From Streptomyces speibonae (GTDB taxonomy: Bacteria > Actinomycetota > Actinomycetes > Streptomycetales > Streptomycetaceae), in assembly GCA_000715605.1 (NCBI GenBank), contig KL568583.1, positions 27,063 to 32,525 on the forward strand: DNA of 5,463 nt, read 5' to 3'. Each line of letters starts with the position of its first letter. The stretch's first letter is position 1. Under the pieces are notes generated by a model. That model was not told the DNA's origin, did not search any database, and saw only the letters and a program-made list of their open reading frames with translations. Shown here one piece after another: positions 1-5,463 of the stretch. The position numbers were made by a program, and so were the translations under genes.

Positions 1-236
1 CCGCCACGGCGGCCGAGGTCGGTGTCAAGGACGGCGACCTGCTGTCGGTCACCGGCGGCGCCGGATCGGTGGAACTGCCCCTGGCCGTCACCGACATGCC
101 CGACCGGGTGGTCTGGCTGCCGCTGAACTCCGTCGGTGGCGGGGTCCCCTCGGCCGCCGGGGCACTGCCCGGCTCCCTCGTCCGCATCGGTCCGGCGACG
201 CCCGCCGGTGAGGCCCCCAAGGAGGTGGAGGCATGA
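1..236 (+). CDS. nuoG: NADH-quinone oxidoreductase subunit G, C-terminal end (5' part outside window)
   Basis: This is the last 77 codons of NuoG, the large iron-sulfur subunit of the complex I peripheral arm, which carries electrons from the NADH site towards quinone. The readable frame starts at base 3 and ends with TGA at 234-236. The fragment contains V-K-D-G-D-L-L-S-V, then V-V-W-L-P-L-N-S, then G-S-L-V-R-I-G. This fits the beta-rich molybdopterin-dinucleotide-binding-like fold that closes members of the molybdopterin oxidoreductase superfamily, to which NuoG belongs although it is not known to use molybdenum. The iron-sulfur-binding part lies upstream and cannot be checked. The stop overlaps the nuoH start by 4 bases (ATGA), which suggests translational coupling. 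The identification rests on this short tail plus its position before nuoH. Confidence 0.85.
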   Translation, partial: ATAAEVGVKDGDLLSVTGGAGSVELPLAVTDMPDRVVWLPLNSVGGGVPSAAGALPGSLVRIGPATPAGEAPKEVEA

Positions 237-1605
237 GCCCGTACCTCGCCGCTGAAGACCTCTCGATGTTCGGCCGCGATCCCTGGTGGCTGATCCTCGT
301 CAAGGCGGTGTTCTGCTTCGCCTTCCTGATGGTGACCGTGCTGCTCTCCATCGTCATGGAGCGCAAGGTGGTCGCCTGGATGCAGCTGCGTATCGGTCCC
401 AACCGGCACGGGCCCTGGGGCATGCTCCAGTCGCTCGCCGACGGCGTGAAGCTGATGCTCAAGGAGGACGTCGTCGTCAAGCGCGCGGACAAGGCGGTGT
501 ACGTCCTCGCGCCGATCGTCGCCGCCGTCCCCGCCTTCATGGCGTTCGCGGTGATCCCCTTCGGGCCGGCCGGCAACGAGGTCTCGATCTTCGGCCAGCG
601 CACCACGATGCAGCTCACCGACCTGCCGATCGCCGCGCTCTACATCCTCGCGGTCGCCTCGGTCGGCATCTACGGCATCGTCCTGGCGGGCTGGAGCTCC
701 GGCTCGACCTACCCGCTCCTCGGCGGTCTGCGCTCCTGCGCGCAGATGATCTCCTACGAGATCGCCATGGGCGCCGCGTTCGCCTCCGTGTTCCTCTACT
801 CCGGGTCGATGTCCACCTCGACGATCGTCGAGCAGCAGACCGACCGCTGGTACATCCTGCTGCTGCCGGTCTCCTTCCTCATCTACATCGTCACGATGGT
901 GGGCGAGGTCAACCGTGCCCCCTTCGACATGCCGGAGTCCGAGGGCGACCTGGTCGGCGGCTTCAACACCGAGTACTCGTCCATCAAGTTCGCGATGTTC
1001 ATGCTGGCCGAGTACATCAACATGGTGACCGTCTCGGCCGTCGCCGTGACGCTCTTCCTGGGCGGCTGGCGGGCCCCGTGGCCCATCAGCACCTTCTGGG
1101 AGGGCGCCAACCACGGCTGGTGGCCGATGCTCTGGTTCACCGGCAAGCTGCTGAGCCTGCTGTTCGGCTTCGTCTGGCTGCGCGGCACCCTCCCGCGGGT
1201 CCGCTACGACCAGCTGATGAAGCTCGGCTGGAAGGTCCTCATCCCGGTCTCGCTGGTGTGGCTGATGGCGGTCGCCACCGTGCGGGCGCTGCGCAACGAG
1301 AACTACGACTTCGCCGACATCGCGCTGTACATCGCCGCGGGCGTCCTCGGCCTGCTGCTGCTCTCCTTCGTGGCCGACATGTTCCGCGCCCGGGCGAAGG
1401 AGTCCGAGCGGCCCGAGGGCCCGCCCGCCTTCGACCCCATGGCGGGCGGGTTCCCCGTACCGCCGCGCCGGGACAGGAGTTGCCGCCGGTGCCGCGACGC
1501 CGCTCGCACCGGGAGCGGGAGCTCATTGTCAGTGGCGGCCCCGATACTCAGAGTGACGGATCCCTGGGTGGACCTACGGATGGAAAGGAGGCGTCCGATG
1601 GCTGA
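233..1605 (+). CDS. nuoH: NADH-quinone oxidoreductase subunit H (ND1 family); frame disrupted near 1466
   Basis: NuoH is the membrane subunit of complex I that forms most of the quinone-access chamber and links the peripheral arm to the proton-pumping arm. ATG at 233 follows AAGGAGGTG (219-227) at good spacing and overlaps the nuoG stop. Family hallmarks are E-R-K at residues 43-45, [11 protein letters not shown] from 53, the acidic loop [13 protein letters not shown] at 225-237, and [13 protein letters not shown] at 317-329. Eight or nine hydrophobic segments lie between residues 18 and 382. After P411 the frame as given runs into nuoI instead of stopping. One base added near 1466 gives a tail [12 protein letters not shown] and so on, ending at TGA 1603-1605. 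The repaired protein is 457 residues, longer than E. coli NuoH (about 325) because of the hydrophilic tail, as I recall for Streptomyces. The end coordinate is that of the repaired gene. Confidence 0.88.
1463..1473 (+). other. Probable one-base deletion site in nuoH
   Basis: Upstream, the frame reads F-P-V-P-P, ending at base 1465. From base 1468, the next frame reads [12 protein letters not shown] and continues to a stop that overlaps the nuoI start. Between them lie only bases 1466-1467 (CG), one short of a codon such as CTG, which would give the natural join P-P-L-P-G-Q. The surroundings are alternating G/C (CCGCCGCGCCGGG), where sequencing compressions and dropouts are common. There is no heptameric slippery site that would argue for programmed frameshifting. 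Confidence 0.7.
1584..1591 (+). promoter_or_regulatory. Ribosome binding site of nuoI
   Basis: AAAGGAGG lies 6 bases before the ATG at 1598. It is a strong match to the 16S rRNA 3' end and fixes the nuoI start inside the longer NuoH-NuoI frame. Its presence shows that nuoI was, and probably still is, started independently of nuoH. Confidence 0.85.
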
Positions 1606-2248
1606 GGAGCCCAAGGAGGCCAGGCCCACGTCGCCTGGTTTCCTGAACCCCGTGGCCGGCTTCGGCGTGACCTTCAAGGCCATGTTCAAGAAGCGGCTGA
1701 CCGAGCAGTACCCGGAGCAGCAGAAGACCACCGCTCCGCGCTTCCACGGACGGCACCAGCTCAACCGCCATCCGGACGGCCTGGAGAAGTGCGTCGGCTG
1801 CGAGCTGTGCGCCTGGGCCTGTCCCGCCGACGCGATCTACGTGGAGGGCGCGGACAACACCGAGGAGGAGCGCTACTCGCCCGGCGAGCGGTACGGCCGC
1901 GTCTACCAGATCAACTACGCCCGCTGCATCCTGTGCGGCCTGTGCATCGAGGCGTGCCCCACGCGCGCGCTCACGATGACCAACGAGTTCGAACTGGCGG
2001 ACTCCAGCCGCGCCGACCTCATCTACACCAAGGAGCAGCTGCTCGCCGGTCTGGAGGAGGGCATGGTCGACTCGCCGCACGCCATGTACCCGGGCACCGA
2101 CGAACAGGACTACTACCGGGGCCTGGTGACCGAGGCGGCGCCCGGTACGGAGCAGCAGGTCGCCCGTTCCAAGGGCGAGGTGGTGCAGGAAGCCGCCTCG
2201 ACGTTCGGCCCGGAGGAACCGGCGTCGGAGGAGGTGATCGGGCGATGA
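1598..2248 (+). CDS. nuoI: NADH-quinone oxidoreductase subunit I, two [4Fe-4S] clusters (TYKY/Nqo9 family)
   Basis: NuoI is the ferredoxin-like complex I subunit that passes electrons through clusters N6a and N6b towards N2 in NuoB and then quinone. It sits on the cytoplasmic side against NuoH. The 216-residue protein has both 8Fe ferredoxin motifs: [12 protein letters not shown] (Cys 65, 68, 71, 75) and [12 protein letters not shown] (Cys 110, 113, 116, 120). All eight ligands are present. Residues 1-60 match the usual amphipathic N-terminus ([10 protein letters not shown]), and [17 protein letters not shown] leads into the first motif. The tail after about residue 175 is acidic and extends the protein beyond E. 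coli NuoI (about 180). The start is set by AAAGGAGG 6 bases upstream. The stop overlaps the nuoJ start (ATGA). In this sequence the gene is also in frame with nuoH. Confidence 0.95.
   Translation: MAEEPKEARPTSPGFLNPVAGFGVTFKAMFKKRLTEQYPEQQKTTAPRFHGRHQLNRHPDGLEKCVGCELCAWACPADAIYVEGADNTEEERYSPGERYGRVYQINYARCILCGLCIEACPTRALTMTNEFELADSSRADLIYTKEQLLAGLEEGMVDSPHAMYPGTDEQDYYRGLVTEAAPGTEQQVARSKGEVVQEAASTFGPEEPASEEVIGR
2230..2239 (+). promoter_or_regulatory. Extended ribosome binding site of nuoJ inside the end of nuoI
   Basis: GGAGGTGATC at 2230-2239 is complementary, over all ten bases, to the conserved 3' end of bacterial 16S rRNA (GATCACCTCC). The GGAGG core ends 10 bases before the ATG at 2245. 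It lies within the last NuoI codons (E-E-V-I-G-R). It fixes the nuoJ start at 2245, although the same frame is open much further upstream. Confidence 0.8.
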
Positions 2249-3102
2249 CCGGACAGCTCGCCGCCGCGGTGACTCTCTCCGCCGGCACCTCCACCGGAGA
2301 GGCCTTCCAGTTCTGGGTCCTGGGCACGGTCGCCGTGATCGGCGCCCTGTGCACCGTGTTCATGCGGCGGGCCGTGCACAGCGCGCTCTGCCTGGCCGGC
2401 ACCATGATCATCCTGGCGGTGTTCTACCTGGCCAACGGCGCCTACTTCCTGGGCGTCGTGCAGATCGTCGTCTACACCGGCGCGATCATGATGCTGTTCC
2501 TGTTCGTGGTGATGCTGGTCGGCGTCACCGCGGCGGACTCCCTGAAGGAGACCATCAAGGGCCAGCGCTGGCTGGCCCTGCTGTGCGGTCTCGGCTTCGG
2601 CATCCTGCTGGTCGGCGGGATCGGCAACGCCTCGCTCAGCGAGTTCAGCGGCATCGGTGAGGCGAACGCGGGCGGCAACGTGGAGGGCCTCGCGTCCCTG
2701 CTCTTCACCAAGTACGTCTTCGCCTTCGAGATCACCGGCGCCCTGCTCATCACGGCCGCCGTCGGCGCCATGGTGCTCACCCACCGCGAGCGCACCGAAC
2801 GTGCCAGGACCCAGCGGGAGCTGGCCGAGCAGCGCGTACGCGAGGGCACGTACCTGCCGCCGCTCCCGGCGCCCGGCGTGTACGCCCGGCACAACGCCGT
2901 GGACATCGCGGGCCTGCTGCCCGACGGCACCCCGTCGGACCTCACGGTCAGCAAGACGCTGCGGGACCGCGGCCAGATCCGCGACGTCTCGCAGGAGGCG
3001 CTCAACGACCTGCGGGCGCTGGAGCAGCGCGCGGAGGAGCGCCTGGAGCGCAAGGCGATCGAGCCGCCGACGTTCAAGCGGCCCGAGGAGGCGTCGAAGT
3101 GA
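2245..3102 (+). CDS. nuoJ: NADH-quinone oxidoreductase subunit J (ND6 family)
   Basis: NuoJ is an integral membrane subunit next to NuoK and NuoH, thought to take part in conformational coupling between quinone reduction and proton pumping. The 285-residue protein has five hydrophobic segments (about 23-40, 45-63, 67-93, 110-127, 158-178). The third carries the ND6-type motif [15 protein letters not shown] (73-87), where a pi-bulge occurs in known structures. The fifth begins F-E-I-T-G-A-L-L at 161-168. Residues 181-285 form a highly charged, Arg/Glu-rich tail not found in E. coli NuoJ (about 184 residues). Such extensions occur in actinobacteria, and its role is unknown to me. ATG 2245 overlaps the nuoI stop (ATGA) and follows an extended ribosome binding site. 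TGA 3100-3102 overlaps the nuoK GTG. Confidence 0.95.
   Translation: MTGQLAAAVTLSAGTSTGEAFQFWVLGTVAVIGALCTVFMRRAVHSALCLAGTMIILAVFYLANGAYFLGVVQIVVYTGAIMMLFLFVVMLVGVTAADSLKETIKGQRWLALLCGLGFGILLVGGIGNASLSEFSGIGEANAGGNVEGLASLLFTKYVFAFEITGALLITAAVGAMVLTHRERTERARTQRELAEQRVREGTYLPPLPAPGVYARHNAVDIAGLLPDGTPSDLTVSKTLRDRGQIRDVSQEALNDLRALEQRAEERLERKAIEPPTFKRPEEASK
3085..3091 (+). promoter_or_regulatory. Ribosome binding site for the GTG start of nuoK
   Basis: GAGGAGG lies 7 bases before GTG at 3099, inside the last nuoJ codons. It supports GTG 3099 as the start. That start gives the expected N-terminus (M-N-P-V-N-Y-L-Y-L) and places the conserved glutamates where the family has them. Confidence 0.75.
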
Positions 3103-3398
3103 ACCCGGTCAACTATCTGTACCTCGCCGCGCTGCTGTTCACGATCGGCGCCACCGGTGTGCTGGTCCGGCGCAACGCGATCGTGGTCTTCATGTGCGTC
3201 GAGCTCATGCTCAACGCCTGCAATCTCGCGTTCGTCGCCTTCTCCCGGATGCACGGCAACCTCGACGGCCAGGTCATCGCCTTCTTCACGATGGTGGTCG
3301 CCGCCGCGGAGGTCGTGGTCGGGCTGGCGATCATCGTGTCCCTGTTCCGTTCCCGCCACTCGGCCTCGGTCGACGACGCCAGCCTGATGAAGCTGTAA
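3099..3398 (+). CDS. nuoK: NADH-quinone oxidoreductase subunit K (ND4L family)
   Basis: NuoK is a small three-helix membrane subunit related to MrpC. It carries two buried glutamates on the proton path between NuoJ and NuoN. The 99-residue protein has three hydrophobic segments (about 5-22, 27-48, 58-83). The two key residues are E35 in [10 protein letters not shown] and E71 in [10 protein letters not shown], matching E. coli E36 and E72. The usual [12 protein letters not shown] stretch is intact. The length is typical (E. coli 100). It starts with GTG in a 4-base GTGA overlap with the nuoJ stop and ends with TAA, the less usual stop in very GC-rich actinomycetes. A 15-base gap follows before nuoL. 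Confidence 0.97.
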   Translation: MNPVNYLYLAALLFTIGATGVLVRRNAIVVFMCVELMLNACNLAFVAFSRMHGNLDGQVIAFFTMVVAAAEVVVGLAIIVSLFRSRHSASVDDASLMKL

Positions 3399-3402
3399 GG
3401 GG
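3397..3402 (+). promoter_or_regulatory. Weak candidate ribosome binding site of nuoL
   Basis: AAGGGG at 3397-3402 overlaps the nuoK TAA and lies 11 bases before the ATG at 3414. It is the only purine-rich element in the 15-base gap and is clearly weaker than those of nuoH, I, J and K. The first nuoL codons (AAC ACA GAG AAC TTG ATT) are unusually A/T-rich for this operon. This may keep the start region unstructured and make up for the weak site. Confidence 0.5.
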
Positions 3403-3413
3403 CGCTGGACCGT

Positions 3414-5384
3414 ATGAACACAGAGAACTTGATTGCGCTGCTGGTGGCGGCGCCCCTGCTCGGAGCGGTGGTCCTGCTGTGCGGCGGGCGTCGGCTGGAC
3501 GCCGTGGGCCACTGGATCGGCACGCTGCTCGCGGCCGTCTCCTTCGCGCTCGGCCTGGTGCTGTTCACCGATCTGCTGGGCAAGGGCGCCGAAGAGCGCA
3601 CCGTCACGCAGCACCTGTTCAGCTGGATCCCGGTGGAGGGCTTCCAGGCCGACGTCGCCTTCCGGCTCGACCAGCTGTCGATGACCTTCGTCCTGCTGAT
3701 CACCGGCGTCGGCTCGCTGATCCACCTGTACTCCGTCGGCTACATGGAGCACGACGAGCGCCGCCGCCGCTTCTTCGGCTATCTGAACCTGTTCCTCGCG
3801 GCGATGCTGATCCTGGTCCTCGCCGACAACTACCTGCTGCTGTACGTCGGCTGGGAGGGCGTCGGTCTCGCCTCCTACCTGCTGATCGGCTTCTGGCAGC
3901 ACAAGCCCAGCGCCGCCACGGCCGCGAAGAAGGCCTTCCTGGTCAACCGCGTCGGCGACATGGGCCTGTCCATCGCGATCATGCTGATGTTCCTGTGGTT
4001 CGGCACCTTCGCCTTCGGGCCGGTGCTCGGCGGCCACGGGGAGGCCGGTCTCGCCGGTGAGGCGGGCGAGGGCAAGCTGACCGCCATCGCGCTGATGCTG
4101 CTGCTCGCCGCCTGCGGCAAGTCCGCCCAGGTGCCGCTGCAGTCCTGGCTCGGGGACGCGATGGAGGGCCCGACCCCGGTTTCGGCCCTCATCCACGCCG
4201 CGACGATGGTGACGGCGGGCGTGTACCTGATCGTCCGTTCCGCCGCCGTCTTCAACGGCGCCCCCGACGCGCAGCTGGTCGTCACCATCGTCGGCGCGGT
4301 CACGCTGCTGTTCGGTGCGATCGTCGGTTGCGCGAAGGACGACATCAAGAAGGCGCTGGCCGGGTCGACCATGTCGCAGATCGGCTACATGGTGCTGGCT
4401 GCCGGCCTGGGCCCCATCGGCTACGTCTTCGCGATCATGCACCTGGTGACGCACGGCTTCTTCAAGGCCGGTCTGTTCCTCGGCGCGGGCTCGGTGATGC
4501 ACGGCATGAACGACGAGGTCGACATGCGCCGCTACGGCGGCCTGCGGAAGTACATGCCGGTCACGTTCGTCACCTTCGGGCTCGGCTACCTCGCGATCAT
4601 CGGCTTCCCGGGCCTGTCCGGCTTCTTCTCCAAGGACAAGATCATCGAGGCGGCGTTCGCCAAGGGCGGCACGGAGGGCTGGATCCTCGGCGCCTGTGCC
4701 CTGCTGGGCGCGGCCATCACCGCGTACTACATGACGCGCGTGATGCTGATGACGTTCTTCGGCGAGGAGCGCTGGCGCAACGCGCCGACGCCCTCCCCGG
4801 CCGCGCCCGACGTGGAGCCGGCCGCGCAGACGGGCGGCGCCTACGAGCCTCCGCACCCGCACGAGTCGCCGCGGTCCATGACGATCCCGATGATCGTGCT
4901 GGCCGTCGGATCGGTCGCCGGCGGTGCCTTCTTCAGCATCGGCGACCGCTTCGTGCACTGGCTGGAGCCCGTCACCGGGCACGCCCATGGACATCCGCCG
5001 GTCAGCGCCCTGACGGTGACGCTCTCCACGGTCGCCGTGATGGTCATCGGCGTGGCGATCGCCTGGGCCCAGTACGGGCGCCGTCCGGTGCCGGCCGTCG
5101 CCCCGCGCGGGTCGCTGCTCACCCGCGCCGCCCGGCGCGACCTGCTCCAGGACGACTTCAACCACGTGGTCCTGGTGCGCGGCGGTGAGCACCTCACCCG
5201 CTCGCTGGTGTACGTGGACCACACCCTGGTCGACGGGGTGGTCAACGGCACGGCGGCCTCCATGGGCGGCCTGTCCGGCCGGATGCGCAGGCTGCAGAAC
5301 GGCTTCGTGCGGTCCTACGCGGTCTCCATGTTCGGCGGCGCCGCGGTCCTCGCCGCCGCGACCCTGCTGATGAGGGCGGTCTGA
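3414..5384 (+). CDS. nuoL: NADH-quinone oxidoreductase subunit L (ND5 family, antiporter-like proton channel)
   Basis: NuoL is the distal antiporter-like subunit of the membrane arm, related to MrpA. It carries one proton channel and a long lateral helix that braces the arm. The 656-residue protein has E148 in [15 protein letters not shown] (147-160), equivalent to E. coli E144. It has K236 in [13 protein letters not shown] (234-246), equivalent to K229. [20 protein letters not shown] follows at 250-269 and contains H261. H-G-F-F-K-A at 347-352 and G-F-F-S-K-D-K at 403-409 supply the lysines further along the channel. A Pro-rich loop (about 455-487) and an H-A-H-G-H run (523-527) lie between late helices. 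The C-terminus (about 575-656) fits the lateral helix and last transmembrane helix. ATG 3414 gives a typical N-terminus. The length is a little over E. coli NuoL (613). Confidence 0.97.
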   Translation: MNTENLIALLVAAPLLGAVVLLCGGRRLDAVGHWIGTLLAAVSFALGLVLFTDLLGKGAEERTVTQHLFSWIPVEGFQADVAFRLDQLSMTFVLLITGVGSLIHLYSVGYMEHDERRRRFFGYLNLFLAAMLILVLADNYLLLYVGWEGVGLASYLLIGFWQHKPSAATAAKKAFLVNRVGDMGLSIAIMLMFLWFGTFAFGPVLGGHGEAGLAGEAGEGKLTAIALMLLLAACGKSAQVPLQSWLGDAMEGPTPVSALIHAATMVTAGVYLIVRSAAVFNGAPDAQLVVTIVGAVTLLFGAIVGCAKDDIKKALAGSTMSQIGYMVLAAGLGPIGYVFAIMHLVTHGFFKAGLFLGAGSVMHGMNDEVDMRRYGGLRKYMPVTFVTFGLGYLAIIGFPGLSGFFSKDKIIEAAFAKGGTEGWILGACALLGAAITAYYMTRVMLMTFFGEERWRNAPTPSPAAPDVEPAAQTGGAYEPPHPHESPRSMTIPMIVLAVGSVAGGAFFSIGDRFVHWLEPVTGHAHGHPPVSALTVTLSTVAVMVIGVAIAWAQYGRRPVPAVAPRGSLLTRAARRDLLQDDFNHVVLVRGGEHLTRSLVYVDHTLVDGVVNGTAASMGGLSGRMRRLQNGFVRSYAVSMFGGAAVLAAATLLMRAV

Positions 5385-5389
5385 TACCG

Positions 5390-5463
5390 ATGTCCTTTCC
5401 TCTGCTGACAGCGACGGCGGCGCTCCCGGCCATCGGGGCGATCGCCACGGCCGCCGTACCGGC
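5390..5463 (+). CDS. nuoM: NADH-quinone oxidoreductase subunit M, N-terminus (3' part outside window)
   Basis: ATG 5390 opens a frame that runs to the window end and reads M-S-F-P-L-L-T-A-T-A-A-L-P-A-I-G-A-I. This is a hydrophobic start fitting the first transmembrane helix of NuoM (ND4), the second antiporter-like proton-pumping subunit. It lies 5 bases after the nuoL stop, exactly where nuoM is expected in a nuoA-N operon. A GAGGG element at 5372-5376, inside the last nuoL codons, is a distant and weak ribosome binding site, so translation may depend on coupling to nuoL. Only 24 codons are visible, so the call relies mainly on gene order. Confidence 0.85.
   Translation, partial: MSFPLLTATAALPAIGAIATAAVP

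Larger units (their letters stand above)
233..2248 (+). other. Continuous NuoH-NuoI fused reading frame (671 residues) as the sequence stands
   Basis: With no correction, the ATG at 233 opens one uninterrupted frame to the TGA at 2246-2248. It holds NuoH residues 1-411, a 44-residue linker (bases 1466-1597), and complete NuoI from its own Met (fusion residue 456). The linker has 12 arginines and two cysteines (C-R-R-C), and uses codons that are very rare in streptomycetes: AGG three times, plus AGA, ATA, CTA and TCA. That is what an out-of-frame reading of an old NuoH tail would look like, not a selected linker. A gene caller would report this as a single fused protein. My view is that it is a one-base frameshift. 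A real fusion is topologically possible, because NuoI docks on the cytoplasmic face of NuoH. Confidence 0.75.

Noticed and set aside
286..1467. Long + strand frame overlapping nuoH before the frameshift
   Set aside because: Its part before 1468 is Arg-rich shadow of NuoH. Only the part from 1468 to 1605 is meaningful, as the displaced NuoH tail.
1460..1475. Programmed ribosomal frameshift at the nuoH tail
   Set aside because: No slippery heptamer or homopolymer run is visible, and I know of no such control in nuoH. A lost base explains it more simply.
1789..2244. Upstream in-frame extension of nuoJ
   Set aside because: The frame is open upstream of 2245, but its translation is Arg/Gly/Ala-rich shadow of nuoI. 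The ATG at 2245 has an extended ribosome binding site and gives the family N-terminus.
3399..3413. Terminator or promoter in the nuoK-nuoL gap
   Set aside because: At 15 bases it is too short for either, and shows no hairpin.
2657..4060. + strand frame of 467 codons across nuoJ, nuoK and nuoL
   Set aside because: It crosses three genes with clear family motifs in other frames, and is Arg/Ser/Pro-rich with no recognisable domain.
2472..5222. Very long open frame on the minus strand (916 codons) opposite nuoJ, nuoK and nuoL
   Set aside because: Its translation is low-complexity Asp/His/Arg/Glu/Gln-rich, spans several real genes, and is the usual by-product of high-GC codons read on the opposite strand. 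No domain is recognisable.

Overview
The window is high-GC DNA that carries the middle-to-late part of a type I NADH-quinone oxidoreductase (respiratory complex I, nuo) operon. All genes are on the + strand in the canonical order: end of nuoG, nuoH, nuoI, nuoJ, nuoK, nuoL, first codons of nuoM. G/C-rich third codon positions, long shadow reading frames on the other strand, strong GGAGG-type ribosome binding sites, a GTG start, and long charged tails on NuoH, NuoI and NuoJ all point to an actinomycete, most likely a Streptomyces or close relative. I saw no TTA codon in the genes.

Layout: 1-236 is the C-terminal end of the large peripheral-arm subunit NuoG. From 233 comes NuoH, the membrane subunit that forms the quinone chamber. 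Then NuoI, carrying two [4Fe-4S] clusters (own start at 1598). Then the membrane-arm subunits NuoJ (2245-3102), NuoK (3099-3398) and NuoL (3414-5384), and the N-terminus of NuoM (from 5390). Junctions are very tight: 4-base ATGA/GTGA overlaps at G/H, I/J and J/K, an 8-base overlap at H/I if the reading frame is repaired, and gaps of only 15 and 5 bases at K/L and L/M. This indicates one polycistronic message with translational coupling. No promoter, terminator, RNA gene, mobile element or repeat array was found. No stretch over 300 bases lacks a gene.

The genes act together. NuoG and NuoI belong to the electron path from NADH through iron-sulfur clusters to quinone, which is reduced at the NuoH/NuoI side. 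NuoH, J, K, L and M form the membrane arm that couples this to proton pumping. The key ionisable residues of NuoK (E35, E71) and NuoL (E148, K236) are present, so the complex looks functional.

The one real anomaly is at nuoH/nuoI. As given, the nuoH frame does not stop before nuoI but runs on in frame as a single 671-residue NuoH-NuoI reading frame. This appears to come from a one-base loss near 1466. Adding one base there restores a Streptomyces-like NuoH tail ending at a TGA at 1603-1605. Either it is a sequencing or assembly error, or the strain carries a true one-base deletion that fuses two complex I subunits. Otherwise this is an ordinary core-metabolism region, and I see no undescribed system in it.
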